The notes under the pieces are model-generated. The model was not told the origin of the DNA and did no database searches. It saw only the letters and a program-made list of their open reading frames with translations. This document shows, in pieces, positions 18,158 through 27,122 of a DNA stretch of 64,000 bases. The DNA is from Prevotella sp. UBA2755 (GTDB lineage: Bacteria; Bacteroidota; Bacteroidia; Bacteroidales; Bacteroidaceae), in NCBI GenBank assembly GCA_002353225.1, contig DEJF01000025.1:3451-67450 (forward strand), written 5' to 3'. Numbering within the stretch: the first letter of the stretch is position 1; each line of letters opens with the position of its first letter. The position numbers and the translations under genes were made by a program.

Positions 18158-18601
18158 ATGGAAATCAGAATACAAAGTTTAGACACTATCAGTGAGTCAG
18201 CCCGTAAGTTTATCCAGTATATCGGTGAGGCGCGTGTGTTTGCTTTCTACGGAAAGATGGGTGCTGGCAAGACCACTTTCGTCAAGGCATTATGTGAGGA
18301 GTTAGGAAGCACGGACGTGATTACCAGCCCCACCTTCTCCATTGTCAATGAGTATGGGATTTCCTATAACAAAAAGTCCCCCCTCAGCAGGGAGGATTTA
18401 GGAGAATCTATTTACCACTTCGACTTCTACCGCATCAAAAAACTGGAGGAAGTATATGATATGGGGTATGAGGAATACTTCTATAGCGGAGCGCTCTGTC
18501 TGATAGAATGGCCCGAACTGATAGAGGACATCTTACCAGAGGATGCCGTAAGAGTGACGATTGAGGAGCAAACAGACGGAAGCCGGTTGGTGACATGGTA
18601 A
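18158..18601 (+). CDS. tsaE: tRNA threonylcarbamoyladenosine biosynthesis ATPase
   Basis: A 147-residue P-loop ATPase that works with TsaB/TsaD in forming t6A37 on ANN-decoding tRNAs. The Walker A motif is GKMGAGKTTF, followed by ITSPTFSIVNEY and HFDFYRIKKLEE, which are typical of TsaE. A short insertion (about residues 68-82, KKSPLSREDLGES) sits before the HFDFYR motif. It starts 2 bp after porX and is the last gene of the aroA-to-tsaE run. Confidence 0.94.
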   Translation: MEIRIQSLDTISESARKFIQYIGEARVFAFYGKMGAGKTTFVKALCEELGSTDVITSPTFSIVNEYGISYNKKSPLSREDLGESIYHFDFYRIKKLEEVYDMGYEEYFYSGALCLIEWPELIEDILPEDAVRVTIEEQTDGSRLVTW

Positions 18602-18635
18602 TATAAAAGGCGAGGTTGAGATCTCGCCTTTTATA
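18602..18635. terminator. bidirectional intrinsic terminator between tsaE and trxA
   Basis: A 13-bp perfect stem (TATAAAAGGCGAG / CTCGCCTTTTATA) with an 8-nt loop and A/T-runs on both sides. It begins right after the tsaE stop and ends right before the trxA stop, so it serves both convergent genes. Confidence 0.85.
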
Positions 18636-18950
18636 TTACAACAAAACCTCGAATTTCTCTTTAATCTTTGCCTTTGGCTGGGCACCGACAACTTTCTCAA
18701 TCAGTTGACCATCCCTAAAGAACAGAATCGTAGGAATATTACGGATACCGAACTCTACGGCAAGTTCCTCATTTTCCTCTACGTCGCATTTGCCAACAAC
18801 AATCTTACCGTCATACTCTTCGGCAAGTTCAGAGATGACCGGCCCTACCATTCGACAGGGTCCACACCATGTTGCCCAGAAATCAACTACTAATGGCTTA
18901 TCGCCATTCTTCAGGCTCTCGAAATTTTCAGATGTGATAGTTACTTCCAT
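18636..18950 (-). CDS. trxA: thioredoxin
   Basis: A 104-residue classical thioredoxin with active site WCGPC (Cys29 and Cys32) and the cis-Pro segment RNIPTILFF. It reduces cytoplasmic disulfides. It lies 59 bp downstream of dnaE on the same strand. Confidence 0.96.
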   Translation of the reverse strand: MEVTITSENFESLKNGDKPLVVDFWATWCGPCRMVGPVISELAEEYDGKIVVGKCDVEENEELAVEFGIRNIPTILFFRDGQLIEKVVGAQPKAKIKEKFEVLL

Positions 18951-19009
18951 TGTCTGATTACTTTAAATTATTAATAATGTATATGATTACTCTTGCAAAA
19001 AGTATGCCA

Positions 19010-22000
19010 CTAATTAATCTTATAATCCAAGGCTGGTGTCTGTTCTATAAAACGCACCAAGGTACTCTTGACATCCACATATTTTGAAGTACTGCGCATC
19101 AACACGTGTCCCTTTCCCGTACGGTCTACCAATCGGAAATAGAGTTTGGTCTTACCAGGATTCTCGGCTATCAGTTCCCCTAAGTCTGTCACCACTTGCT
19201 CGTCCAACAAGTCTGTTGACAATGTAATGGTGATACGGTCAATGGCTTTCTCCTTTACCGTCTGCAGGTATTGCACATCCTGCACCTTCAGTTCCATCTG
19301 ATCACTATATTGAAAACGCGGCTGCATCTTACCTGTGACATAGACGGCTGACCCTACTGTGAACATACCACTTCGCTCTCCCCAGTCCTTTCCGAAGAGT
19401 CCTAACTCACCTGATCCCTCAAAATCCTCTATCGTCACAAAGCCACATGGCTCTCCCCGCTTGGTGAATTTCTGACGGACATCCGTTACGATACCACCGA
19501 AAATAACATCCTCGCGGTCTGTCAGTTTCTGGGATTCCGACAAGTCGGCACAATGCGTGTTACAAAGATTCTCCAATACGATACGATATTCGTCGAGGGG
19601 ATGTGCAGAGAGATAAATTCCCACAAAGTCACGCTCACGATTCAGTCGCTCAATATCGCTCCACCGACTTGTCTGTGGTATAGGTGGTGTGGCAATATCC
19701 ACCTCATTCTCACCACCGAAGAGCGAGTTACGCATCTCCTGCTGTTCCATCTGGTACATCTGCCCATAACGCATCAGCGTATCGAGGAACATCTCACCTT
19801 TGCTGTTCTCGCCAAAGAAACTCTCACGAGGTATACCAAAACTATCGAAGCCGCCACTTAGTACAAGACTTTCAAATGCCTTACGATTGACATTAGAGAA
19901 GTTGATGCGTTGGGCAAAATCAAATATAGTCTTATAGGGTCCGTTTTTCTCCCGTTCGTCAATAATCGCCTGTACCACATTATCACCCATTCCCTTGATA
20001 GCGGCAAGTCCAAAGCGTATCTCTCCTTTTTTATTCACACCAAACTTCAGGTAACTCTCATTGACATCAGGACCCAGTGTAGCGATGCCCATCGACTTAC
20101 ACTCATCCATCAACTTGGTAATCTCCGAGATCTGGTCACGACGACGACTCATAATGGCAGCCATGAACTCCGCCGGATAGTTCGCTTTCAGATAGGCAGT
20201 CTGGAAGGCAACCCAGGAATAGCAGGCGGCATGCGACTTATTGAAGGCATAAGATGCGAAAGCCTCCCAGTCGCTCCATATCTTCTCCAACACCTTCGGG
20301 TCATGTCCGTTTTTCTTACCACCCTCGATAAACTTAGGTTTCATGGCATCAACGATGTCCTTTTTCTTCTTACCCATCGCCTTACGAAGGGCATCACTCT
20401 CACCACGGGTGAAATCAGCAAGAAGACGGGACAGCAACATCACCTGCTCCTGATAGACCGTAATACCATAAGTATCCTTCAGGTATTTCTCCATCACAGG
20501 GATATCATAGGTGATAGGCTCCTCTCCACGCTTACGTTTGATAAACTGAGGGATATAGCCCATAGGTCCCGGACGGTATAGCGCATTCATCGCTATCAGG
20601 TCCTCAAAGACGGTCGGTTTCAGTTCACGCAGATATTTCTGCATACCACTCGACTCAAACTGGAAGGTACCAATGGTACGTCCCTGCTGGTACAACTCAT
20701 AAGTCTTGGGGTCGTCAATGGGGATATTATCCAAGTCAACATCTATACCACGTGTCTGCTTGATAATGTCACACGCCTCCTTCAACTCCGACAAGGTCTT
20801 CAGTCCGAGGAAGTCCATCTTGATAAGACCTGTCGACTCAATGACATGACCGTCATACTGCGTACAGTTTGTCTTCTGGTCCTTGAAGTCTGGGTCGTCA
20901 GCAGTCGATACAGGTACCCAGTCGCTGATAGGGTCACGACAGATGATAAAGCCGCAGGCATGAATACCCGTTCCACGCACTGTTCCCTCCAACATCTTGG
21001 CATACTTAATGGTGTTCCGCAATGCAGGATCATTACTTGCCTCTGCCTCACGCAACTCAGGGACCGCCTTGATAGCATTCGTCAAGTTCATCTTCGGCGT
21101 CTTTCCATCCACATCCGGCAGACGGTCGGGAATAGCCTTACACAACGCATTCGAGGTGGGAATAGGCACTTTCTCCACACGAGCGACATCCTTGATGGAG
21201 TTCTTGGTCGCCATCGTCGCATAGGTGATGATATGGGCACAGTTCTCGTGTCCGTATTTGTCCTCCACCCATTTCAGCACCTTTCCACGACCATCATCGT
21301 CAAAGTCGGTATCGATATCAGGCAAAGAGATACGGTCGGGGTTGAGGAAACGCTCAAACAGCAAGTCGTATTTCAAAGGGTCTATCTTCGTGATACCCAA
21401 GCAATAGGCAACCACTGAGCCAGCGGCGGAGCCACGACCTGGTCCCACCATCACACCCAACTCGTCACGTGCCGAGTTGATGAAGTCCTGCACGATCAGG
21501 AAGTAACCAGGGAAACCCATCGTCTTCATGATATGCAACTCAAAACGGATACGGTCGTCCACCTCCTTCGCCAACGGGTCGCCATACCTCTTCGCAGCAC
21601 CTTTATAGGCAAGTTCGGCAAGGTAGTCAGCCTCAAACTTGATTCTATACAGTTTGTCGTAACCACCCAGTTTCTTGATTTTCTTCTCACCCTCCTCTGG
21701 GGGTAACTGGTTCTCACCGTTCTCATCACTGGTGAACTCATCATAGAGTTGCTGTTCCGTGAATTTCTGCCGCCATTGTTCCTCTGTTCCGAAAGACTCC
21801 GGGATGGGGAAGAACGGCATGATGGGGTCATGGTCAAGACTATATATCTCTACCTTGTCTAAGATCTCCAAGGTGTTAGACAATGCCTCTGGCACATCAG
21901 TGAAAATCGCATTCATCTCCTCTTTCGTCTTGAACCACTCCTGCTTGGAGTACAGCATACGGGTCGGGTCGTCCAAGTCCTTACCTGTCGACATACACAA

Positions 22001-22729
22001 CAGGTGGTCATGCGCCTCGGCATTCTCCTGGTCAACGAAATGAGCATCGTTCGTACAGACGAGTTTGATGCCATACTCCTTTGCTAACTCAATGATGACC
22101 TTATTCGCTTTCTGCTGCAAGGGGAAGGTCTCACGATTGGCACGGATGGTGGGGTCTGTCACCTCATGACGTTGGATCTCCAGATAATAGTCATCGCCAA
22201 AGACACCATGATACCACTCTATCGCCTCACGAGCACCAGCGATATCCCCGTCTAGTATCTTCTTAGGCACCTCGCCAGCGATACAGGCAGAGCAGACGAT
22301 GAGTCCCTCATGGTATTTCTCCAGATCGGCACGGTCCGTACGAGGACGCATATAGTAGCCGTCCACCCAGGAGTTGCTGACCAGTTTGATGAGGTTCTTA
22401 TAACCTTTATAATTCTTGGCAAGCACTATCAAGTGATAACCACTCATGTCCTCCTTGCCACGTTTCAGTTCTTTGCTACCATGACGTGACACATACATCT
22501 CGCAGCCGAAGATGGGCTTGAAAGGCTCCAACCCCTCCTTCTTACGACCTTTATTGACACCCCCCACATAATCATGAAATTCCTTGATACCAAACATGTC
22601 ACCATGGTCAGTAATCGCCATGCCACGCATGCCGTTACCAACAGCCTTATCTACCAGTTTCTTGATACTCGACTGTCCATCGAGAATCGAGTAATAAGTA
22701 TGAACATGTAAGTGTATGAAGTCTTCCAT
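19010..22729 (-). CDS. dnaE: DNA polymerase III alpha subunit
   Basis: The 1239-residue replicative polymerase subunit. The N-terminal PHP domain is seen in FIHLHVHTYYSILDG and MAITDHGDMFG. The polymerase core carries the catalytic aspartates in LPDIDTDFDDDGR, preceded by GPGRGSAAGSVVAYCLGI. A helix-hairpin-helix region and a C-terminal OB fold (around VIFGGIVTDVRQKFTKRGEPCGF) follow. The length is in the usual DnaE range. The gene diverges from psd. Confidence 0.97.
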   Translation of the reverse strand: MEDFIHLHVHTYYSILDGQSSIKKLVDKAVGNGMRGMAITDHGDMFGIKEFHDYVGGVNKGRKKEGLEPFKPIFGCEMYVSRHGSKELKRGKEDMSGYHLIVLAKNYKGYKNLIKLVSNSWVDGYYMRPRTDRADLEKYHEGLIVCSACIAGEVPKKILDGDIAGAREAIEWYHGVFGDDYYLEIQRHEVTDPTIRANRETFPLQQKANKVIIELAKEYGIKLVCTNDAHFVDQENAEAHDHLLCMSTGKDLDDPTRMLYSKQEWFKTKEEMNAIFTDVPEALSNTLEILDKVEIYSLDHDPIMPFFPIPESFGTEEQWRQKFTEQQLYDEFTSDENGENQLPPEEGEKKIKKLGGYDKLYRIKFEADYLAELAYKGAAKRYGDPLAKEVDDRIRFELHIMKTMGFPGYFLIVQDFINSARDELGVMVGPGRGSAAGSVVAYCLGITKIDPLKYDLLFERFLNPDRISLPDIDTDFDDDGRGKVLKWVEDKYGHENCAHIITYATMATKNSIKDVARVEKVPIPTSNALCKAIPDRLPDVDGKTPKMNLTNAIKAVPELREAEASNDPALRNTIKYAKMLEGTVRGTGIHACGFIICRDPISDWVPVSTADDPDFKDQKTNCTQYDGHVIESTGLIKMDFLGLKTLSELKEACDIIKQTRGIDVDLDNIPIDDPKTYELYQQGRTIGTFQFESSGMQKYLRELKPTVFEDLIAMNALYRPGPMGYIPQFIKRKRGEEPITYDIPVMEKYLKDTYGITVYQEQVMLLSRLLADFTRGESDALRKAMGKKKKDIVDAMKPKFIEGGKKNGHDPKVLEKIWSDWEAFASYAFNKSHAACYSWVAFQTAYLKANYPAEFMAAIMSRRRDQISEITKLMDECKSMGIATLGPDVNESYLKFGVNKKGEIRFGLAAIKGMGDNVVQAIIDEREKNGPYKTIFDFAQRINFSNVNRKAFESLVLSGGFDSFGIPRESFFGENSKGEMFLDTLMRYGQMYQMEQQEMRNSLFGGENEVDIATPPIPQTSRWSDIERLNRERDFVGIYLSAHPLDEYRIVLENLCNTHCADLSESQKLTDREDVIFGGIVTDVRQKFTKRGEPCGFVTIEDFEGSGELGLFGKDWGERSGMFTVGSAVYVTGKMQPRFQYSDQMELKVQDVQYLQTVKEKAIDRITITLSTDLLDEQVVTDLGELIAENPGKTKLYFRLVDRTGKGHVLMRSTSKYVDVKSTLVRFIEQTPALDYKIN

Positions 22730-22805
22730 AAGAGATGTTTTTTCGCATTTTGAGGTGTAAAGATACGGCTAAAAGGTGAGATAGCCAAAAGAAAAACGTA
22801 AAAAA

Positions 22806-22837
22806 TTTGTAAGATAGACAAAAATAACGTATCTTTG
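22806..22837 (+). promoter_or_regulatory. promoter of psd-pssA
   Basis: TTTG (22806-22809), 20 bp, TATCTTTG (22830-22837). Transcription would start near 22843, leaving a leader of about 28 nt before the ATG at 22871. Confidence 0.8.
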
Positions 22838-22870
22838 CATGTTGAACGAAAACAATCGACTTTGCCGATC

Positions 22871-23569
22871 ATGGGAGAAAGAATCCAAAAAATAAAAAGA
22901 CTCAAGAAAATTAGAATACACCGCGAGGGAACCAATGAACTGACGATTAGTATGTTGCTGCTGATTGGTATCGGTTTTCTCCTCTGGTATATGATAGACA
23001 ACCCCATCCCCTTCTGGGTTTTTATCGCCATCTTTGGTACAGCCTGGGCGATGGCACTCAACTTCTATCGCTGTCCTATCCGTTATTTCAATGGTGACAC
23101 AGAGAAACTGGTAGTGGCTCCTGCCGATGGTAAGATTGTGGTGATAGAGGAGACAGAGGAGAATGAGTATTTCCACGACAAGCGTTTGATGATCAGTATC
23201 TTCATGAGTCCGCTGAATGTCCATGCCAACTGGTTTCCTGTGGATGGCAAGGTGAAGTTCGTACACCACCAGAACGGCAACTACCATAAGGCATGGCTGC
23301 CAAAGGCGAGTGAGGAGAATGAGCATGCAGACATCATGATTACCACCCCTGACGGTGAGGATATCCTCGTGCGTCAGATAGCCGGTGCGATGGCACGACG
23401 CATCGTGACCTACGCCAAGGCTGGGGAGGAGTGTTATATCGACGAGCACTTAGGATTCATCAAACTCGGCTCTCGTGTGGATGTTTTCCTGCCTTTAGGC
23501 TCTAAGCCTTGTGTGATTATGAACCAGCCGACGACTGGTGACCAGACTGTGATAGCAAAACTGAAGTAA
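22871..23569 (+). CDS. psd: phosphatidylserine decarboxylase family protein
   Basis: A 232-residue short-type (archaeal-like) Psd, which converts phosphatidylserine to phosphatidylethanolamine. The ATG at 22871 ([11 protein letters not shown]) is preferred, because an upstream TTG start would lie inside the promoter. Two membrane helices occupy roughly residues 24-58. The catalytic part has PADGKIVV, the segment [16 protein letters not shown], and the self-cleavage site LGS in [14 protein letters not shown], where Ser becomes the pyruvoyl group. The stop is immediately followed by the pssA start (no gap). Confidence 0.93.
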   Translation: MGERIQKIKRLKKIRIHREGTNELTISMLLLIGIGFLLWYMIDNPIPFWVFIAIFGTAWAMALNFYRCPIRYFNGDTEKLVVAPADGKIVVIEETEENEYFHDKRLMISIFMSPLNVHANWFPVDGKVKFVHHQNGNYHKAWLPKASEENEHADIMITTPDGEDILVRQIAGAMARRIVTYAKAGEECYIDEHLGFIKLGSRVDVFLPLGSKPCVIMNQPTTGDQTVIAKLK

Positions 23570-24265
23570 ATGAGTATCAAGAAACACATCCCTAATACCA
23601 TCACATGCTGCAACCTCATCTCTGGTTGTATCGCCACCTATTGGGCTCTTTGTGGTGTCTGGGACACAGCATTACTGTTTATCATCATTGGTGCTGTCTT
23701 CGACTTCTTCGACGGCATGAGTGCCCGTCTGCTTGGAGTCAGTTCACCTATTGGCAAGGAACTGGACTCCCTTGCTGATGATGTCACCTTCGGCTTTGCC
23801 CCTTCTGCTATCATCTTCGACTTCCTGAAAAGCGGTATGGAGTATCTGCCATGGCACTATCTCGCCTATGCGGCATTCATCATGGCGGCATTCTCTGCCT
23901 TGCGTCTTGCCAAGTTCAACCTTGACGAGCGACAGGCAATGGGATTTATCGGACTGCCCACCCCTGCCAATGCCCTCTTCTGGGGAGCACTATTGGTAGG
24001 AGCAGGTGACTGGCTGGCATCATCGCCCTACCTGTACTACCTTGTTTTCGTAGGTATGCTCATCAGTTGTTACCTCTTGATTGCCGAGATTCCTATGTTT
24101 GCCTTGAAGTTCAAGCACTGGGGATGGAAAGGGAATGAGATCAAATATATCTTCCTGCTGACCTGTATACCCTTGCTCGCCTTCCTGGGAATCAGTGGAC
24201 TGGCAGCCATCATCGCATGGTATATTATCTTGTCGATAGCGACATCCAAGCATACTAATAACTAA
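23570..24265 (+). CDS. pssA: CDP-diacylglycerol-serine O-phosphatidyltransferase
   Basis: A 231-residue multi-helix membrane enzyme that makes phosphatidylserine from CDP-diacylglycerol and serine, supplying the adjacent Psd. The CDP-alcohol phosphotransferase signature is intact: DFFDGMSARLLG followed by GKELDSLAD, giving the D-G-A-R-G-D-D pattern. Six or so hydrophobic helices cover the protein. Confidence 0.95.
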   Translation: MSIKKHIPNTITCCNLISGCIATYWALCGVWDTALLFIIIGAVFDFFDGMSARLLGVSSPIGKELDSLADDVTFGFAPSAIIFDFLKSGMEYLPWHYLAYAAFIMAAFSALRLAKFNLDERQAMGFIGLPTPANALFWGALLVGAGDWLASSPYLYYLVFVGMLISCYLLIAEIPMFALKFKHWGWKGNEIKYIFLLTCIPLLAFLGISGLAAIIAWYIILSIATSKHTNN

Positions 24266-24278
24266 AAATCTTACTTCT

Positions 24279-24656
24279 ATGAAGGACTATGGGTTTGTTA
24301 TCTTTGTTTTCTTTGTAGTCGTTTTCCTTCTTCTATTGACAGGCGGAAATATCATCCGCTATCTTAAAAATGCGAAGAAGAACGCAAAGAAAGCCGCTGA
24401 TGAGAGGGCACAGAACTATCGTGACGAGACAGCCCGGCAGCAACGTCAGTATTATTATAGCAGACAGGCTGCCGCACCTAAGGGAAACACTAAGCCCCGT
24501 GCCGAGCAAGTGAGAGAGCCTGAGGTGGAAGAACCCGTAGAAACACATACCAAGACAGCCACAGGTGAGACGATTATCGACCGCCGCTCAGGGCGAGAGA
24601 ATAAGAAGATTTACAAAGACGCTGAAGGAGAGTATGTAGAATTCAGTGAGGAATAG
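24279..24656 (+). CDS. DUF4834 family membrane protein
   Basis: A 125-residue Bacteroidetes-specific protein of unknown function. One hydrophobic helix (residues 6-24) is followed by a highly charged Lys/Arg/Glu-rich, probably disordered tail, ending with the conserved-looking segment NKKIYKDAEGEYVEFSEE. It starts 13 bp after pssA and is probably the last gene of the psd operon. Confidence 0.75.
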   Translation: MKDYGFVIFVFFVVVFLLLLTGGNIIRYLKNAKKNAKKAADERAQNYRDETARQQRQYYYSRQAAAPKGNTKPRAEQVREPEVEEPVETHTKTATGETIIDRRSGRENKKIYKDAEGEYVEFSEE

Positions 24657-24668
24657 CCTGCCGACTTA

Positions 24669-24734
24669 GAGTCAAACAACCGGTTGCCTGGAGTCGAACG
24701 ATCGGTTGACTCCAGGCAACCGTTAATTAGGATG
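24669..24734. repeat. 22-nt-period repeat with 15-bp hairpin
   Basis: Two adjacent 22-nt units start with GAGTC at 24669 and 24691 and agree at 17 of 22 positions; a third window of 22 nt (24713-24734) is only weakly similar. Superimposed is a perfect 15-bp inverted repeat (24681-24695 with 24708-24722, 12-nt loop). The stem is GC-rich without a U-run, so it is not a standard terminator. It lies between two convergent genes. Confidence 0.7.
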
Positions 24735-24777
24735 CTTCTAACACCTACGAAGAACGGGTTTTTCACCGTGCTTAGGA

Positions 24778-25488
24778 TTACGGATGCACCAGCGTTCCGA
24801 TATCCTCGCCAGCCATCACCTTCTTCAGATTACCTACGATATCCATGTTAAACACATAGATGGGCAGGTTATTATCCTGACACATACAGATAGCCGTGAG
24901 GTCCATCACCTTCAGACCACGTGCCAACACCTCCTTGTAAGTAATCTCATTGAACTTCGTAGCGGTGGGATCCTTTTCTGGGTCTGCCGTATAGACACCA
25001 TCCACACGGGTACCTTTCAGCATCACGTCGGCCTCGATCTCGATGCCACGCAGACTGGAGCCGGTATCTGTGGTGAAATAAGGATTACCTGTTCCTGCGG
25101 AGAAGATACAGATATAGCCCTGTTCCATAGCCTCGATAGCCTTCCATTTGGTATAGAACTCCCCAATAGGTTCCATACGGATAGCCGTCATCACCTTGTT
25201 TTTCACACCAATAGCCCCTAACGCGGAACTAAGAGCGAGGGAGTTGATGACAGTAGCACACATACCCATCTGGTCGCCTTTCACACGATCGAAGCCCTTC
25301 TGTGAGCCGCTCAGTCCACGGAAGATATTACCACCACCAATGACAATACCAATCTGGACACCCATCTCACTCACTTCCTTGATCTGACGGGCATAGTCGC
25401 TCAGACGCTCCGGGTCGATACCATAACCCTGTTTTCCCATCAGGCTCTCTCCTGAGAGTTTCAGGAGGATTCTCTTAAATCTTGCCAT
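24778..25488 (-). CDS. pyrH: UMP kinase
   Basis: A 236-residue bacterial UMP kinase of the amino-acid-kinase fold, converting UMP to UDP. Motifs: LLKLSGESLMG, VIGGGNIFRG, the segment AGTGNPYFTTDT and the late MDLTAICMCQDNNLPIYVFN. The length is typical. It lies downstream of birA, separated by an 8-nt tandem repeat. Confidence 0.96.
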   Translation of the reverse strand: MARFKRILLKLSGESLMGKQGYGIDPERLSDYARQIKEVSEMGVQIGIVIGGGNIFRGLSGSQKGFDRVKGDQMGMCATVINSLALSSALGAIGVKNKVMTAIRMEPIGEFYTKWKAIEAMEQGYICIFSAGTGNPYFTTDTGSSLRGIEIEADVMLKGTRVDGVYTADPEKDPTATKFNEITYKEVLARGLKVMDLTAICMCQDNNLPIYVFNMDIVGNLKKVMAGEDIGTLVHP

Positions 25489-25504
25489 AATACTTCTTTT
25501 TTAA

Positions 25505-25544
25505 TTCGATATTTCGTTATTTCGATATGCCGATATGCCGACAT
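25505..25544. repeat. 8-nt tandem repeat, five units
   Basis: Five 8-nt units in perfect register: TTCGATAT, TTCGTTAT, TTCGATAT, GCCGATAT, GCCGACAT. They fill most of the 55-bp gap between birA and pyrH, and the last base is the first base of the birA stop on the minus strand. Confidence 0.85.
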
Positions 25545-26245
25545 CAAATGATAAATTGCACTTCTTTAAACGCATAGCGCCGCTCCTGACCGTTGTCATC
25601 GCACAGCACCAGATGCCCGTCGTCCTCCACATCCACTATCTCTGCCATGAAGGGACCACCCTTATCTACATAGGGATGAAAGCCCTTGCGACGATACAAC
25701 ATGGACAGGTATTCCTCCTTGTTATATTTCCCCAAGTACTCCTCGAAAGTACGAAGAATCTCTGTTAATAACTGCTCGCAGTCTGTCTCCTGCTCACAGA
25801 TCTGCCACATAGACACAGGGTTGGGAGCATTGCTCTTGAAGACACGCTGGTTGATATTCAGTCCTATACCAATGATACAGTCTTTCACACTGTTGCCCAT
25901 CAGGGTGTTCTCTATCAAGATACCGCCAATTTTACCGTCACGCCAATAGATGTCATTGGGCCATTTGATGCTCAGGTCACCGATATATTCCCCCAGCACC
26001 TTACAGATGGCAAGTGAGATAGCCATCGATATGCGGAACTGTCTGTGAGCCCGGACCCCATTAGGATGCAGGAGCATGGAGAAGGTCAGGTTCTTACCCC
26101 GCTCACTCTCCCAATGGTTCGTGCCACATCCACGTCCAGCCGTCTGGTAGTCTGCCCACACGACCACATTCCCCTCACCGCCCCGCTCACGAAGCCAGCG
26201 GTTGGTGGAGTCTGTCTCGACAATATGTATTATTTCCCATTCCAT
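25544..26245 (-). CDS. birA: biotin-[acetyl-CoA-carboxylase] ligase
   Basis: A 233-residue monofunctional biotin-protein ligase. The biotinyl-AMP loop is recognisable in QTAGRGCGTNHWESERGKN and the catalytic segment in IKWPNDIYW, followed by GGILIE. It lacks the N-terminal winged-helix domain of E. coli BirA, so by this domain content it should not be a repressor. The start codon lies at the edge of the perfect inverted repeat shared with tadA. Confidence 0.93.
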   Translation of the reverse strand: MEWEIIHIVETDSTNRWLRERGGEGNVVVWADYQTAGRGCGTNHWESERGKNLTFSMLLHPNGVRAHRQFRISMAISLAICKVLGEYIGDLSIKWPNDIYWRDGKIGGILIENTLMGNSVKDCIIGIGLNINQRVFKSNAPNPVSMWQICEQETDCEQLLTEILRTFEEYLGKYNKEEYLSMLYRRKGFHPYVDKGGPFMAEIVDVEDDGHLVLCDDNGQERRYAFKEVQFII

Positions 26246-26284
26246 GTTGCAAAATTACAAAAAAAGTCGTAATTTTGCAACATG
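26243..26284. promoter_or_regulatory. symmetrical bidirectional promoter of birA and tadA
   Basis: Perfect 16-bp arms (26243-26258 and 26269-26284) with a 10-bp centre. Each arm ends in the start codon of one gene and contains TAATTTTG, an exact -7 box, 4 nt before that codon. A GTTG sits 20 bp upstream of each -7 box, formed by the outer end of the opposite arm. Transcripts would begin at or just next to the AUG, so both mRNAs are probably leaderless or nearly so. Confidence 0.75.
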
Positions 26285-26734
26285 ACAGCAGAAGAACAAC
26301 AAAAAAAAGACGAGCAGTATATGCGGAAGGCTCTTGCCGAGGCACAACAAGCCTTCGAGGAGGGGGAGATTCCCATTGGTGCCGTCATCGTATGCAAGGA
26401 CCGTATCATCGCCAGAGCCCATAACCTGACAGAGACGTTGCATGATGTGACCGCTCATGCTGAGATGCAGGCTATCACTGCCGCTGCCAATGAGTTAGGA
26501 GGGAAATACCTGACAGACTGCACCCTTTATGTCACCATAGAGCCTTGCACGATGTGTGCCGGTGCCCTTGGCTGGTCGCAGATCAGTCGTATCGTCTATG
26601 GAGCAGTAGACGAAAAACGGGGCTACCAGTTGTATGCCCCGCATGCGCTTCATCCCAAGGCTTCTGTCACCAAGGGTGTCTTAGAGGAAGAATGCAGAGC
26701 GTTGATTCAGGATTTCTTCAAGAACAAACGCTGA
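26282..26734 (+). CDS. tadA: tRNA-specific adenosine deaminase
   Basis: A 150-residue CDA-fold deaminase, expected to convert A34 to inosine in tRNA-Arg(ACG). The zinc-binding sites are HAEMQA and PCTMCAGA, with the family segments GEIPIGAVIV and RIVYGAVDEKRGY. The paralogous guanine deaminase is an alternative but fits less well. It diverges from birA and converges on the receiver gene. Confidence 0.88.
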   Translation: MTAEEQQKKDEQYMRKALAEAQQAFEEGEIPIGAVIVCKDRIIARAHNLTETLHDVTAHAEMQAITAAANELGGKYLTDCTLYVTIEPCTMCAGALGWSQISRIVYGAVDEKRGYQLYAPHALHPKASVTKGVLEEECRALIQDFFKNKR

Positions 26735-26747
26735 GCATTCTTCTACC

Positions 26748-27104
26748 TTATTCTATAATATGCTTCGCTATTGTCTCCAGACAAATCTTGCTACTGACAG
26801 GTTTCGATAAGAAATCGTTACATCCCGCCTGCTTCGCATCCTCCTTATCGGTATCAAAAGCGTTAGCCGTCAAGGCGATAATGGGCATGGATGGATTCTT
26901 CGACTTGATCTGACGGGTAGCCTCCAAGCCATCCATCACGGGCATCTTTAAGTCCATCAACACCAAGTCAGGCTTCTCCGTATCCACCATCTCAACTGCC
27001 TCCTGTCCATTACGAGCCCTTACGAACTCGTAATGCTTTTTCAGGATATACGTCATCAGCATATAGTTGCTGTCGTTATCTTCCGCTATCAATATTTTCC
27101 TCAT
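26748..27104 (-). CDS. stand-alone response regulator receiver protein
   Basis: A 118-residue CheY-like protein with no output domain. Acidic pocket in AEDND, phospho-acceptor D51 in LVLMDLKMPVMDG, ALTANAFD, and the conserved Lys in FLSKPV. The sequence resembles receiver domains found at the C-terminus of hybrid histidine kinases, so it may be a phosphotransfer shuttle. No kinase is adjacent; the nearest upstream gene on the same strand is the sugar transporter (18 bp away). Confidence 0.9.
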   Translation of the reverse strand: MRKILIAEDNDSNYMLMTYILKKHYEFVRARNGQEAVEMVDTEKPDLVLMDLKMPVMDGLEATRQIKSKNPSMPIIALTANAFDTDKEDAKQAGCNDFLSKPVSSKICLETIAKHIIE

Positions 27105-27122
27105 AATACATTTGCTAAATGA

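Noticed and set aside
22835..22870. Earlier TTG start for psd
   Set aside because: The codon overlaps the -7 box of a complete promoter and could not be in the mRNA.
24681..24722. Hairpin as an ordinary intrinsic terminator
   Set aside because: The stem is strong, but no T-run follows on either strand; kept as a repeat or structure instead.
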